The notes beneath the pieces are model-generated. The model saw only the letters and a program-made list of their open reading frames with translations, searched no databases and was not told the DNA's origin. Shown here one piece after another: positions 1 to 12,172 of a DNA stretch of 64,000 nucleotides (the stretch's first letter is position 1; every line of letters begins with the position of its first letter). The position numbers were made by a program, and so were the translations under genes. The stretch covers positions 37,979,784 to 38,043,783 of the forward strand of contig JAIUCV010000005.1 of assembly GCA_026724425.1 (NCBI GenBank), given 5' to 3'. Source of the stretch: Erythrophleum ivorense (taxonomy: Eukaryota > Streptophyta > Magnoliopsida > Fabales > Fabaceae).

Positions 1-142
1 GGAGCCAGGGGAACCTCAATGAATTTTGAGCGGCAGAGAACCTTCAGGGTGGCACAGGCCGTCGGGCAGAGTAAAGGGATATAGGAAAGACCAGGAGCAG
101 GATCGATTGCAGAGAGTCATCCCTCTGCTGCCATCATTACAG
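1..142 (+). other. Possible exon end with splice donor
   Basis: This segment is clearly GC-richer than what follows and ends in TTACAG followed by GTAAAATT at 143, a good splice-donor context. A short open frame starts with ATG at 20 and stops after about 21 codons, so it may be a 5' UTR exon or non-coding exon of a gene that begins outside the window. I do not recognise a product. The following few hundred bases look intron-like. Confidence 0.3.
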
Positions 143-260
143 GTAAAATTATTGGAATTTTCTTTCCCTTCTATTTCCCCCCTGTGAATGCTGTTTGTGG
201 GTATTGCTGATGTCGAGTGGGAAAGAAGTAGTGAACATTGGAACGATGGATCCCTTATAT

Positions 261-362
261 GCTTGGAGTCATGCGTAGTAGGTGTTTGATGAAATGCCCA
301 ATAGAAGGCTGGGTGAGTTTTAGAGTTGGATAGTGTCTGCTGAATGTATGGGGCTCTAACAG
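261..362 (+). pseudogene. PPR-like fragment
   Basis: Reading from 282, nine codons give VFDEMPNRR, a phrase characteristic of plant pentatricopeptide repeat proteins (the VFDEMP motif). Two stop codons precede it directly and more follow within 20 codons, so this is at best a short decayed fragment. The match is only nine residues and could be coincidental. Confidence 0.3.
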
Positions 363-954
363 AGTCAATGTGTAGTTGCCTTAATTTTCTTTTCCTGCAA
401 TAATTTTTCGATGACTGAATGCATGCTCTTGAGCTAAATTTGTATAAACAACTCTGTTCCCTGAGTAATATTTAATCTGTATTGTGAATTAATAAGATTC
501 ATAGCATGGTTAGGGATGTTTAGAATCGGGCGAATGGAATGTGCTGCGAAAGCTTCTTTAATGTTTCATTTTCGATTTGAATGTAATTCGGTTTTGTGCT
601 TTCCTACCTGAGTAGTTAGAATGTATGTCATACGAATCCTGAGAATAGATGTTTAGGAAGTTCCGATGCTCAGAAAATTCTCTAAATCCATTACTGGTCC
701 CCATCTGGCGAAGAGCTATAATGTAATGTTATCCCCTATTCCTTAGTTTGATTTGACCTTTGTTTCCCTTTCCCTTTTCCTGCTAGTTTACTATTTTATC
801 CGTCGCAACCTATGTCTGCCGTGTGGTATCTTGTATACCCTCAGGCTTATGGAAGTTAATCGAAGGGATGTGTGTGACAATAAGTCCCCTCGTTCCTTTG
901 GTTGGGTTAAAAGAAAATGCGCTTTATTTATGGATTCCAGGTTTTAACGATTCC
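363..954. other. No gene recognised
   Basis: Ordinary mixed-composition sequence. A 64-codon open frame at 753-947 has no recognisable motif. The stretch could be an intron of a gene whose exon ends near 142. Confidence 0.3.
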
Positions 955-2330
955 TTACCAAATGATTAAGGGAAAAAGGAATAATGAAATCACTAGACAA
1001 AATAAATAGTTTTCTTCCTTAGCCCAAAAAAAAAATGGAATTGCATTCTCTTTTGAAAAGAAGAGAGAAAACTCGAAAGGTAAGGTAAAAATATGTAACC
1101 CCTTTTTTAGGAACCAAACGAACTTATTTTGTTGAGAAAATGGGAAATTAATTAGTAAAAAAAAAGGGGAAGCAAAAGTTTGCACGTCATTTTCAAATTT
1201 GTGTTTTAATTCTCCAAGTCAAATTCTTTCTCTTTAAAGAAGGATTTTCAAAAAAAAAAAGAAAAAAACAACAAAAGGGGATAAGAAGATAATAAACAAA
1301 TAAATTTTTCAAAATCAAAAACTAATTTGAAGAAACTAAGTTTTTATAATTTCTTGTTTCAAAAAAAAAATGATAAGCAAAAAAATTAATTAAACTCTTT
1401 TCGTAAACTTTAAAGATCTCCTCCAACTTCCATTTAATAAAATTAGAAGTTACATATGCTTTACGAAAATTACAAAAATAAAAAAGAAGTGTTTCAAGAC
1501 AAAAAAAAATCATAAATTAGAAAAAAGGAACACACAAAAAAATAAATAGAAAACAAGGAAAAAATATAATAACAAAACAAAATATTATAATATTATATAT
1601 ATATATATATATCAACAACATAAGAAAGATCAATAACATAAAATCAATCAAAAACGAAAACCCAAAAAAAAGACAACAAAAAAGAACAATCGAAAAATAC
1701 AAGGGGAAAAAAGTGAATCAAAAATCAAGAAAATAAAAAATAATAATAAAAAGAATAAATAGAAAACAAGGAATCATAAAACACAAAGACAAAATAAAAC
1801 AAAAAAGGGTAATAGAGACAAAAACAAAAAAATGGAATGAAAAGCAAAACAAAAAATGATAAGGAAAAGAGAGAAAAATTAAAAAGGCAAGAAAAGTAAA
1901 ATTAAATTTTCTTTTAGCAAATTAAGACACATCAACCAATTTCTAAACTTGTGTTATTTGTTAAAGGAAAAAGTAATTTTTATTTTCTTTGTGTTTTCGC
2001 AAGATAATAATAATAATAATAAAAGAAAAAAAACAAAACAAAAACAAAAAATAAAACAAAGCAAAACAAAACAAAGAAAACCAAAAGAAAAAAAAAGAGA
2101 AAAGAAAAAGGGAGAGTAAAATTAATCTTGTCTTTTGTAAACAAAAACACATCAACTAATCTCCATCTCATTTTATTTACAAAAGTCTAAATGATTTTTA
2201 CTCTCTTTCTTAGAAGAAAAAACCGAGGAAAATAAAAAAATAATAAATCAAAAAAAAAATCAAAAAACCAAAAATTAAAAATTAAACACAAACCAAAGAA
2301 AAACGACAAAAAAAAACCAACCAAAATACA
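955..2330. repeat. A-rich tract, probably LTR sequence
   Basis: The plus strand is overwhelmingly A with runs such as AAAACAAAACAAAG and very little T, and around 2340-2420 the strand bias flips to T-rich. Two diverged direct copies of a segment of about 100 bp lie at about 1890-1990 and 2115-2215, sharing AGTAAAATTAA and ACACATCAAC. Several apparent ORFs here on the minus strand are only poly-Phe/Leu readings of the A-rich strand. The tract leads straight into an LTR-like end at 2330-2858, so it may be the body of that LTR. Confidence 0.45.
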
Positions 2331-2858
2331 ACCTATGAACGAACTACGTGGACTTTGATCCCCTTCAGAGGGTACGTAGGCCCTAGGCTCTTATCCTAGG
2401 TCAAGTCCGCCCTTGTAAATAAAATTTTCTGTTCAATTTTCATTTTCTTACTTTCTTTTATTTTATTTTATTTTCTAATTTCGTTTCTTTAATTTCCTTT
2501 TTTCCTTTTTAATTTCGTTTCTTTTATTTCTATTTCTTGTTTTGCATATAATTTATTAGGGAGAATCAAAATAAATTAAAGGCCATGATGATTTTTGCAC
2601 AACTAACTTAGGGTAACCGTTCATAGCAACGGGTGTTGTGGGGTGCTTAACACTTTCCCCACTCACAATCGACTCCCGAATCCGAATCTGGTTTGCAAAC
2701 CACATTTTCGTTGTGACATTCTAAATTAAAAAGGTTTTTTCCAAAATTTTGCCTTTTCAAAAAATAAAAATTTGGTGGCGACTCTACTTTTCTACTTTAC
2801 TTCATTTTAATTTTGATTTGGATTTAAGCGCCGCGCGATGGTATTTTCGGGTGTGACA
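2331..2858 (+). mobile_element. LTR retrotransposon remnant, LTR 3' end
   Basis: The segment has landmarks I associate with long plant Ty3/gypsy LTRs: an ACGTGG...GATCCCC...GAGGGTACGTAGG block near 2345, the phrase TGGTGGCGACTCT near 2775, and the CpG-rich end GCGCCGCGCGATGG running to GGGTGTGACA at about 2858. Lineage assignment (Tat-like) is from memory of such sequences and tentative. No second LTR and no coding domain of this element are in the window. Confidence 0.45.
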
Positions 2859-4343
2859 ACTCCTTTCTCTCCTTTAATCTATGATTCTTAACTCCATTTA
2901 GACTCCTTGGAATCGGAGTCATCACACAATTATTTTAAAGAGCCTAGTTAGGAGTTGCTTCATTATGCTACATTATGGAGCCTACACTTCCATCTCACTA
3001 TCTATGGCTTCTAAAATTTTTTCAAAGTTTCCTCTCATCCTCTTCCATTCTACATGACTCAAAAATAAGCTTGAAACAAATTAAAACTTCCTCTTGGTAC
3101 TCTTTTTAGCCTATGCCAACATTATGAAAGCATTTAGGGTTCAAGGGGTTTCTAATTTTTTCTTGATGGGAGAGTCACTTGGGAAGCTTCTTAGAAGTTT
3201 TAGAAGCTCAATTAAACACTTACATAGCCTAGGAAATTCATAAATCAAAACAGATTTTACAAACTCTTCAAAAATCCTACACTTTGCTAACTTGAAACTC
3301 AATGGCTTTTACTTGGTTTCCTTTGCATATTCTAAATTCTCACACCCTAATTTATGTGATTCATTCTTGGTTTGGCTAGAAAGTTAATCCCTCATGGATG
3401 GTCTTACATGGGGGGGAATTAAAGAGAAGAGGAACAAGGAGACCTAATCTTGGATTCTTAGTTTTTTTGGTTTGTTCTTCACTTGGCTAGCCTCCCCTCA
3501 CCAAATCTGAAAATTCCACCTCTGTTCTGCCTTTAAAACAGCACCAAATTAAATGCCAAAACCATGAGAAGGAAAATAAAAAAGAGGGGAAGAAGTTTAA
3601 CAAGGCAAGGAGTAGGAAAAAGTGGTTAAAACTTACACTTTTCAAAGCTTCTTCTTCTTTCCTTGGCCTCCCCTCTTGTGCCCCGCTCTCAGCCCTTCTT
3701 AATTCTGTTTTAACGTGTGGGAGAGTTGGTGAGGAGATCTGACTAGAGGTGGGACGTTTTTATAAGCCTAGGGATTCATTTAAGTAACTTTCAAAATTTA
3801 CAATTTAGTCCCTCTTCGTAGTTTTATTCGTTTGGGCTCATTTCAAATCCTTTTTGAAATCCGTCTTTTTCATCATATTCCTTAGGCTCTTAATCATAAG
3901 AATTGCCTTTGGAATCACGCAAAAAGGATCTAAAACTATTTTGAATCGTTCGGTCAAAGTTTCGATCAACTGACGGCTGAAATCGCTCACCGGATGGGTT
4001 TCAACTGTTTTAGGGGTTTTCATAGTATTCAAGGCCTCTGAGAACCCCGAAAAGCTCAAATTTTTCATTTAAAAAGTCCTCCTATGAGTTTTTCAAATTT
4101 TTCAAAAATTACAAAAATGTTCCTACTTTCTCCGACAAATTTTTTGAGCTCTTCTGGCTCTAGTTTTTGGGCATCTTAAACCTCAAATCCTTATTTTTCT
4201 AATATTTAAAATTTTATCATAATTTTAGTTGGCCTTAATTCATTCTATTTCGAGGACTTCCTTTTATATTTGGTCCATTTCTGACATTTACAGAGAAACC
4301 GAACATTGTGTTTCTTACGTTTACAGATGAACCGGATGTTACA
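2859..4343. mobile_element. Truncated long LTR, same family as 51.5 and 58.7 kb
   Basis: The sequence parallels the last part of the two solo LTRs at 51459-55190 and 58683-62348. All three share a block around GACTCC..TTTAGACTCCTTGGA followed by GTCATCACACAATTATTTTAAAG (2898-2942 here), a farming-out of similar blocks downstream, and the end GGATGTTACA (here 4334-4343). The first half or more is missing and the break coincides with the LTR end at 2858, so one element may have inserted into or recombined with the other. Confidence 0.6.
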
Positions 4344-4486
4344 TGAGGCAATGTGTGCAGCAAAGCAATAAAAAGATAGAAAAATGGGTAGATTTTTTTT
4401 TATTTAGGTTAATTTAAGTTTGTAGAAATCATAAAAATTTAGACTTACAGAAATCATAAAAATTTAAACTAACTTTCCTTCTTATC

Positions 4487-4526
<40 letters not shown>

Positions 4527-5840
4527 CATTATTGGATATAAATAATTTCAAGATAACTTTAAAATAATTTAAAAAATTTTTAAAATTTAACCATATTTTT
4601 TTAATTAATTTTTGTATACTTTATCATCACTTAATTTATCTTTAAATATACATATATATTATTTTGTGTTCTCTTCCATTGCAAATATATATACATATAT
4701 ATATATATTAATAACTATTATTATTAATTTTCTATTTAATTCACTTTTTAATCTCTCTAGTTTCTTTAATCTTTTATAAGAAAATTTTAAATAGTTGATA
4801 ATTTAATTTCCTCCTTATTCCAACCTATGTCTTACTCTTTAAGGCTAATGCTTAATCCTATATCCTCTCTAAGGTCACAACTAACACTCTGCATCTAAAC
4901 AAAAATTGAGATGTTACAAATGATTTTATATTTGAATGAAAGTATAGGTGGTTTAAAAGGTATAGAATAACACATAAGTGATTTACTACTACTATATCCT
5001 ATAAATGGTGAGATAAGGATGCTTGAATAAGAGAAACCATGCTTTCTCTCTCTAACTCCTCCTTTTTTTCTCTCTTTGGTTGGGGTAACCAAAGCTTGTT
5101 GGATGATGCTTTTTAATCATTTGGAATGGATCTTTATCACTTGGAATAAGTTTTAGTAAATGATAAACTCAAAAAAAGAAGACGAAAGATGGTGGAGATT
5201 AAGTTGGGGTGAGAGATAGCAAGACAGAGGTGAACAAAGGAAGATGAAGATGAGAGGGAGGAAGGGGCACCACAGCGTTGTGCATTTTATCCATGGTGCT
5301 AGAAAAAAAAATTGGAGAAACTTAATCCTATCCATATTTTAAAAATCTTTATATACCTAATTCTTTTATCCATATATATTTTTTTGTTTGAATTTTTGAC
5401 ATATGAGATATTAATTAAATTGTCTCATCTAATTCTTTTGGAATCTTAAGAAATTATTAATAAAATAATTCCTGATTTAAGGCTTTATGTAAGACATATC
5501 CTATAAATCCCATGGCATAGAAGATTGACTTGAAAATTTGTACTTATGCATGGAAGACTGTATTAATTAGAATGTCTTGACCATGATTCTTATACATGGA
5601 AGACCAACCTATAACGATTCCCAAATATAGATTATCGTTATTATAAACATCTAACATGGACTATGAATTATTGAGACCTTGAAAACATTAAAAGCTATAT
5701 TAACAATGGCATGGGATTCCAATAGAATTTATACATACAACCTATGACTTAGATGAATGTTGAATTTTATTAATTGTTTGAATTAGTATTTTATGATTGA
5801 TGACTAATTGTTTAATTTAGTAATTAGTTACCTTTGGTTA
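4344..5840. other. Gene-free AT-rich spacer
   Basis: No coding region recognised. It holds an ATT microsatellite, a short TA repeat near 4690-4708, and TTGAGATGTTACA at about 4904-4916, which resembles an LTR end of the TGTAACATC type but has no partner that I could identify. Confidence 0.4.
4487..4533. repeat. (ATT)n microsatellite
   Basis: About fourteen ATT units with one interruption (ATC). Confidence 0.9.
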
Positions 5841-8800
5841 CACTACAATAATGCTATAAAGTTCAAACAAAAAGGCCTAGCAAATTTCAACTAAAATTAG
5901 TTGTATTTTTTATTTTTTTTTATTTTTGATTGATTATGAGCAAAAAATAATTGTCAATGAAAAACAAGGAAAAACAATAGAAAAATGACATTTCAATATG
6001 CCAAGTGGCCTATTGAACAAAGGCGGGCTAAAAAGCTAACCATTTTGCACTTAGGCCAATTAAATAAAAATTTATTTAATATTTTTAAAATTTTTTACAT
6101 AAAATTGCATGCATAATCTTTTTTTTTTACTTTTTAAACTTTTTTCATAAATAAAATTTTAAAATTTTTACCTTTTTTTTTTTTACTTTTTTACTAATAT
6201 AATTTTTTTACTTCTAAAAAAATATAGCCATTGAATGAGCAGTTAAATAGATGAAGATTTATATAAATTACATTTTTTCCTTATTTACTTTCATTCTTCC
6301 CTTTTTCACTTTTCTTCCGGTGATCTTCTTTCCTTTTCTATTCTCTTCCTCTTTCTCTATGTTTGCATGCTTTTTTTTTCTTTCTCCTTTATTTTTTATT
6401 TTAGTGACTGATGTCAAGCTTCATTCAATAATTTGTTTGATTAGAAATTAGATATCTAAAAATTTATTTAATTGAAGATTCACATTTTATTTATAAAGTA
6501 TTTATAAATATTTTGTGCTAATATTTTTGTGAAATATTATTTGGTATTGAGTATTGTTATTTATTGATTATTTAATAATTATAGATAATTCATTAATAGT
6601 ATTAATTATTTATTTGGTTGATGGTACGAATTATTTGTTAATTTGTGATAATATAGTAGAGAAATACTTATTACTATGAAATTGATTATTTATTAATTTG
6701 TAATAATATTGTGAACAAATACTTATAATTGGATAATATTTAGAAAATAATATTAAAAATTTTTGTGATACTTTTTCTTCATTTAATTTAGTGAAAATTT
6801 TAAGATAATTATTACTTATCAAAATTGTAAGATAATATTTAAATTATTTATTGTAACAAAAAATAGAAATTCCTAACCATCAAAACTGGATGTATAACAA
6901 ATTAAAGCCTAAACAGAAAGGATATATTGATAAATTTTTACAAGAGGTAAAATAGTTTATTATTTTTACTTGTGAAAATAGACCCATTTTAGGGTACTTA
7001 AAAAAATTAGATATCTATGTTTTAAAAAAAAATAAAGCATATCTTAGTGTTGATATATAAAAAATGATATTTACAAAAGGAAGTTTTAACCTGAATATTG
7101 GTATGAGACATGTCATAGTGAGATTGAACTATCGCCACAATAACATCTAGCTCAAGATTAGTAAATGATGATTATAATAATAGTTATAAAAGAATAATCT
7201 TTGATGTAACTAATCTTAATTTTAGTGTTGGTAGCTATAATAAAGTAGATTATGATAATAATATCAATTAGATTGAGAAACCTCCAAACTCAAAAGTTTA
7301 AAAATTTTTTGATTTATTAAATATATATCAATAATTGCTATACCCATGATGCACTAATATGTCTAAGTTATTGGTTACTATACAAATGTTAAGTATTAAA
7401 TCTGACAGCCATATATCACAAAATAGTTTTAATTGATTTGTAAGTCTTATAAAAAAAATTGTTGCCCTCATAATAATATCGTACCCAATAATTGGTAGAA
7501 AACAAATAAGCTAGCATCAAAACTTGGTTTATCTACTCAAAAAATTGATATTTGCATTAACAGTGTATGTTATATTACAAAGACAACATAAACAAAATAA
7601 TATGTAAATTTTGCAAAACATCTTGATATAAAATTAGTGAACCTAGTAGAAAGTGAAATTCTAAGGAGATTTCACTCAAAAGAATATATTATTTATCAAT
7701 TACTACTAGATTGTAAAGGCTTTATATCTCAAAAAGTTCTATTGAGCAAAAATGATGGCTTCGGAATAATAGAACATGTAAAGGTGTACTCTATCATCTA
7801 TTAGATGGAGAAGTATAAAAATATTTTGATAAGGTATATTCAAAATTGGCCATGAAACCACGAAATGTTAGATTGTGTTTGTGTACAACGGGGTTCACTG
7901 TTTATAGTCATTTTGCCTCACCATATTTATGCTGACTTGTGATAATAACCACTTACAATCTCCCTTTTGAGTTGTGCATGATTGTTCTTTACTTATTTTT
8001 TACTATAATCATATCTGGACCATAAAATCCCAAGACCAAGATTGATGTATTTTTGTAGCCATTAATTGTTAAGTTAAAATTATTATAAGATGAGGGAGTA
8101 TTAATATATGATATCTTAAAAAAGTAAAATTTCTAAATGAGAGTAGTATTAATGTGGACAATAAATGATTTTTCGACATATGGAATGTTGTCAAGGTGGA
8201 GTATTATTGGAAAATTAGCTTGTCCTTATTGTATACACAACTCAAAAAGCTTTTATCCTGAAATATAGGGAAAATAACTTTTGGTTCAATTGTCATTGAC
8301 AATTTCTTCCCATGAATCATGTTTCTAAAAGAAATAAAAATGCTTTCAAGAAAAATGAAATTGAAAATAATCCCCCCTCCCAAGATTGGATGGAGAAGAA
8401 TTAAATGATTAACACCAAAAGGAAGTGAAATTCATTTTTCTCGCCAAATCACCCAATTTTTTCTTCCTTTTCATATAAATTTCTTCTCTCTCTTTTTATT
8501 TCATTTGGTCATCTTTTTTTCTTCTCTTTTCTCTCAATATATCTATTACATGTTTTCTACTAGTTCAATCATCCTTGTCATTTTTCTCTTTAATTTAGGT
8601 TTTCTTTTTCATTCTCTTCTTTCTCATTTCATATCTAATTATTTCTCTTAGATTATTTTATGCTTTCTTATTGCTAATTTTATTTATTTATTGTAATAAA
8701 AAATGTTATATCTTCTGGTGTTGATTTGATTTCTAACATTAGAATAGAATCTATAGATTGGAATTATTTTTTATTATTACTATATGTCTTTTTTTTCATG

Positions 8801-9810
8801 TCTACTAATTTATTATTTTCCCATGTTTGTTATACTAATATGTTTGTAGTGTGCATAAAACTTTTTATTTTTAGTGTATTTGGGATTTTTTTATTTGGTT
8901 TTATTTATTTCTTCTTATTTTGTTTCACTTTTTATTATTAATTTTTTTTATTTGGACTAGAAGAAGGAATCAAATATGAAGAATCAAGAATTTGTTTTAA
9001 ATATTAAATTTTTTTCTTATCTAATTTAAAAGAAGCATAATAGGAGAAAGTAAACCTAGAAACTAAAAATCTAGAAGAATGCTTATTATATACCTAGAAA
9101 ACCTAGAAATTGAAAGAAACAAAAAAAAAAGGAAGATGAAGAATGAATAAACAACCAAAACATGCAAGAAAATGCATAATAATAATAATAGAATAAACTA
9201 AAATGATTATAACATAAATTATTAATTATAAACAAGTTTATTATATTTATTATTATATTAAAAAACAAAAAAAGCCTTAAACCAAAAAAAATTCCGATAA
9301 AAGGTTTGTTGGAAATTAATTTCAACAAAAACTTGGTCAAACACTTGTCTAACCAAGTTTCTATTGGAAATATTTTTAACTAAAGATGCCTATTGGAAAT
9401 ATTTATTTTTAATAGGTTAGTGCTTGTTTTTGTAATCACAATTTTTTTTACAAAAATAATAATTTAATTTTTTAAATAATTAAATAAGTATTGCTTTTTT
9501 TATTTTTTAAAAATTTGTTTACTTATCATTTATATTAATTTTTATCAATATTATTAGTAATTGATTTATTTATCATATGTTAAATATAATTTATCTTTAA
9601 TCATTAAAAAGCTATCATTGATATAATGGGATAGAGAGAAAGAGAAATTTATTGTGTTCCAATTGAATTATAGTTGGAATAAAATACTAACAATAAAAAA
9701 ATTAATAGATTATCCAACTAAATTTTCAATTAGAATTCTTTGATTTTTGATTGAAATTTTAAATTTATCTACTAAATGTTTAGTCTATAAACTTATTTTT
9801 TGTTGTAGTA
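5841..9810 (+). mobile_element. CACTA (En/Spm) transposon with decayed TNP2
   Basis: The element starts CACTACAATAATG and ends TTTGTTGTAGTA; the reverse complement of the end is TACTACAACAAA, so the termini are inverted repeats with the outermost base of the right end mutated (TAGTA for TAGTG). It is flanked by TTA at 5838-5840 and TTA at 9811-9813, a 3-bp target-site duplication as expected for CACTA elements. The interior contains a recognisable plus-strand TNP2 transposase with many stops. The length is about 3.97 kb. It is an immobile relic. Confidence 0.75.
6887..8402 (+). pseudogene. TNP2-like CACTA transposase, decayed
   Basis: TNP2 is the catalytic transposase of CACTA elements. Reading across frames along the plus strand gives the family's landmarks in the right order: WMYNKLKP at 6887 (N-terminal transposase-associated domain), KLGLSTQKIDIC with a following Cys near 7520-7570, FDKVYSKLAMKPRNVRLCLC near 7830-7890, TTYNLPFELCM near 7945-7980, NPKTKIDVFL near 8030-8060, a MWTINDF..YGMLS..S...KLACPYC block near 8150-8245, and FLPMNHVSK near 8300-8330. 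Stops and frameshifts separate most blocks, and the C-terminal part is missing. The 1.5 kb present is shorter than an intact TNP2 gene. The plus orientation is opposite to the TNP2 remnant at 45.4 kb. Confidence 0.8.
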
Positions 9811-9813
9811 TTA

Positions 9814-12172
9814 ATTATTTTGCTCCTTTTATAATTCTAAATGGTGGGATTTTTGTGATGCATAATATAATTCTTATTCTGGCTATGATTGACGCTTATA
9901 AGGGGTTAGAGTCCCTACTTTACAAGAATTAAGACATAAAAGGGTCATGAGGATTGAAGTCTCTCATAGGTTAAAGTCTTAAAAAGAATGTGGCTTTAGA
10001 TTGCTATTTGCGTAGATCCACACAAGTGAACACCCTAGTTTGCAAATATGATTCTTTGATAATGATGGATAATGTTTATTATGATTATACTAATGAAATT
10101 TTATGTGCAAGATTAATAAAATGCACTTATTTCCTTTATGATTGGCATGTGCATATTATATTATTTATTATATGCCATTTTTATGTGTGTTAACTCTCAA
10201 TTAAACAAGCAATAAAAGAGAAAAAACATTTTTTTGCATATATAGCCATTGAACTATTACTTATTTTTTATTTTATGTGTTGTATTGAGAATTTTATAAT
10301 TCTCATTTGTGTGTAATAATGTGTTTAGATATTAGAGATATCAATCACCTCATACATAGTTGAAATAGATTAGATGTACCTTGATATTTTAGGAGTTGGT
10401 ATAATACAAGTTATTTTCAATATGAATACTAATATAGTCATCGAAGCAAACCAGTTGATAGCTATACAAATACCTTCATCGATAACTTCTATGCCACTAA
10501 TGGCACCACTATATAACCCATTTGACTAACTTGGATGCCAAGCTAGATAGAGTAGATGTTATGGAGTCTTTTTAACATATACATATAGTAGCTTTGTAGT
10601 TTGACTTAAATAATATCTTATTCACTAATGTATCACTAAACTCTTGACATTACATAGTGGGCTAATAAGACCCATTGTTAGACTATCTTTTTAATTGTAG
10701 TACTAATAGTTATATATATATATATATATAGTTGTGTAACTTTTCTTTATTGTTTTTTTTAGCTTCTACCTACATCACATACTTAGTTAAAAATCAATAC
10801 AACCTAATATAATATTAATTAAGCGAGAAGGGTTACAACTTGGACCAACTAAGTAAATTTTTTTGGGCTTGTTTTTTTCTTTTCTTTTGGCTTAGTTTGA
10901 TTTGGCCAAGTCGAACTAGGTTTACTAAGGCAATTGGTCTGGTGTACACCCCTATGTTAAATGGTGAGATAAAGAATAACCAACACTAAAAACTTTATTA
11001 TTATTAAAATGTTATTATTGTATTATAGATAAAATTAACAAAAAAAGTTATCAATAGTTGCATTAATTGCATCAACAACATACACATAAAAAATTCACCT
11101 CCTTTTTTTGTTATTAATTTAAATAGAGTAGTTATTATGATAAAATTAAGCTAAAAATCTATATAAAATAATTAAGTTATATAAGATGTTTTAGGCTAAA
11201 TTAAAACTTATTTCCAACTTAGAACTAAAAGAATATTTTTATCTAAATTTACCAATGATGTTAAATTAGTAGAAAATCCAAATTTTACCATAAATTTTTG
11301 AAAATTTCATTTGGATCACTTTATATCCAAAATATTTTCATATTTCTTCATATTTTATTCGATTTATTATTGGAATTTTAGATAAAATACTTTTCTATGT
11401 CATCTATAATGGTTAATTAGAATAAAAACTTATATATATTTTATTCCACTTTAAAATAATATATAATTTCACAATTATATGCAAACCCTTCTTTCCAAAT
11501 TTTTTTTCTTTTCTTTGTTTTTCTTGTTCTTAACAAATATTTTATGGGTGTCTAACATAAACCAGCAACTTTTTTAAAATGCTTTAATCTACATTGCTTA
11601 AGGCCTAAATTACTAAGACAATCCTGTATAACCCTAGAGCAAACCAACGACTGCTGGCAAGATAATGGTTAGCACAATCCCTAACTATAAAAGTCAGCCA
11701 AACTGAGGAATTTCCAAGCTTGGATGGATGACGTTACAAAAAATATTATTGTCCATTAGTGGCTACAAACTTTATCCTTTTTCCTTAACTCACAGTAGAA
11801 ATAATTGTACTCCAATAGTCTAATTAATAAATCATGTTTATACTGAACTATTGTCTTCTTATTTTGCCATTTCTTCAACGCCAACAAAATAATACAAATA
11901 TGTTGTTTGGCTTCAAATTGATGGAGACTAAGTAGATTTAAAGTTGATTTTGAGATTGAATTTTGAAAATATCATATACATTTTTTTTTCATATCAAAAT
12001 TGATGTAGATTTAGGAGAAGATAAGATTTGGTTTTAATTTGGGTTGAGAACAACATGAAAAATAGAACTCGAGATATAGATATTGGCGCTCATGGCGCTG
12101 GCATTGTGTAAATATTAAAACATACAAGTGCAAACGGCAAGAATGAAGACATCCCTCTTCAGATAATAAGCA
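9814..12172. other. Gene-free AT-rich region
   Basis: No coding exon recognised. There is a (TA)n run near 10713-10731. The last part, next to 12173, would include the 3' UTR of the minus-strand SDR gene. Confidence 0.5.

Noticed and set aside
1961..2171. Two Phe/Leu-rich minus-strand open frames
   Set aside because: They are readings of an A-rich simple-sequence tract.
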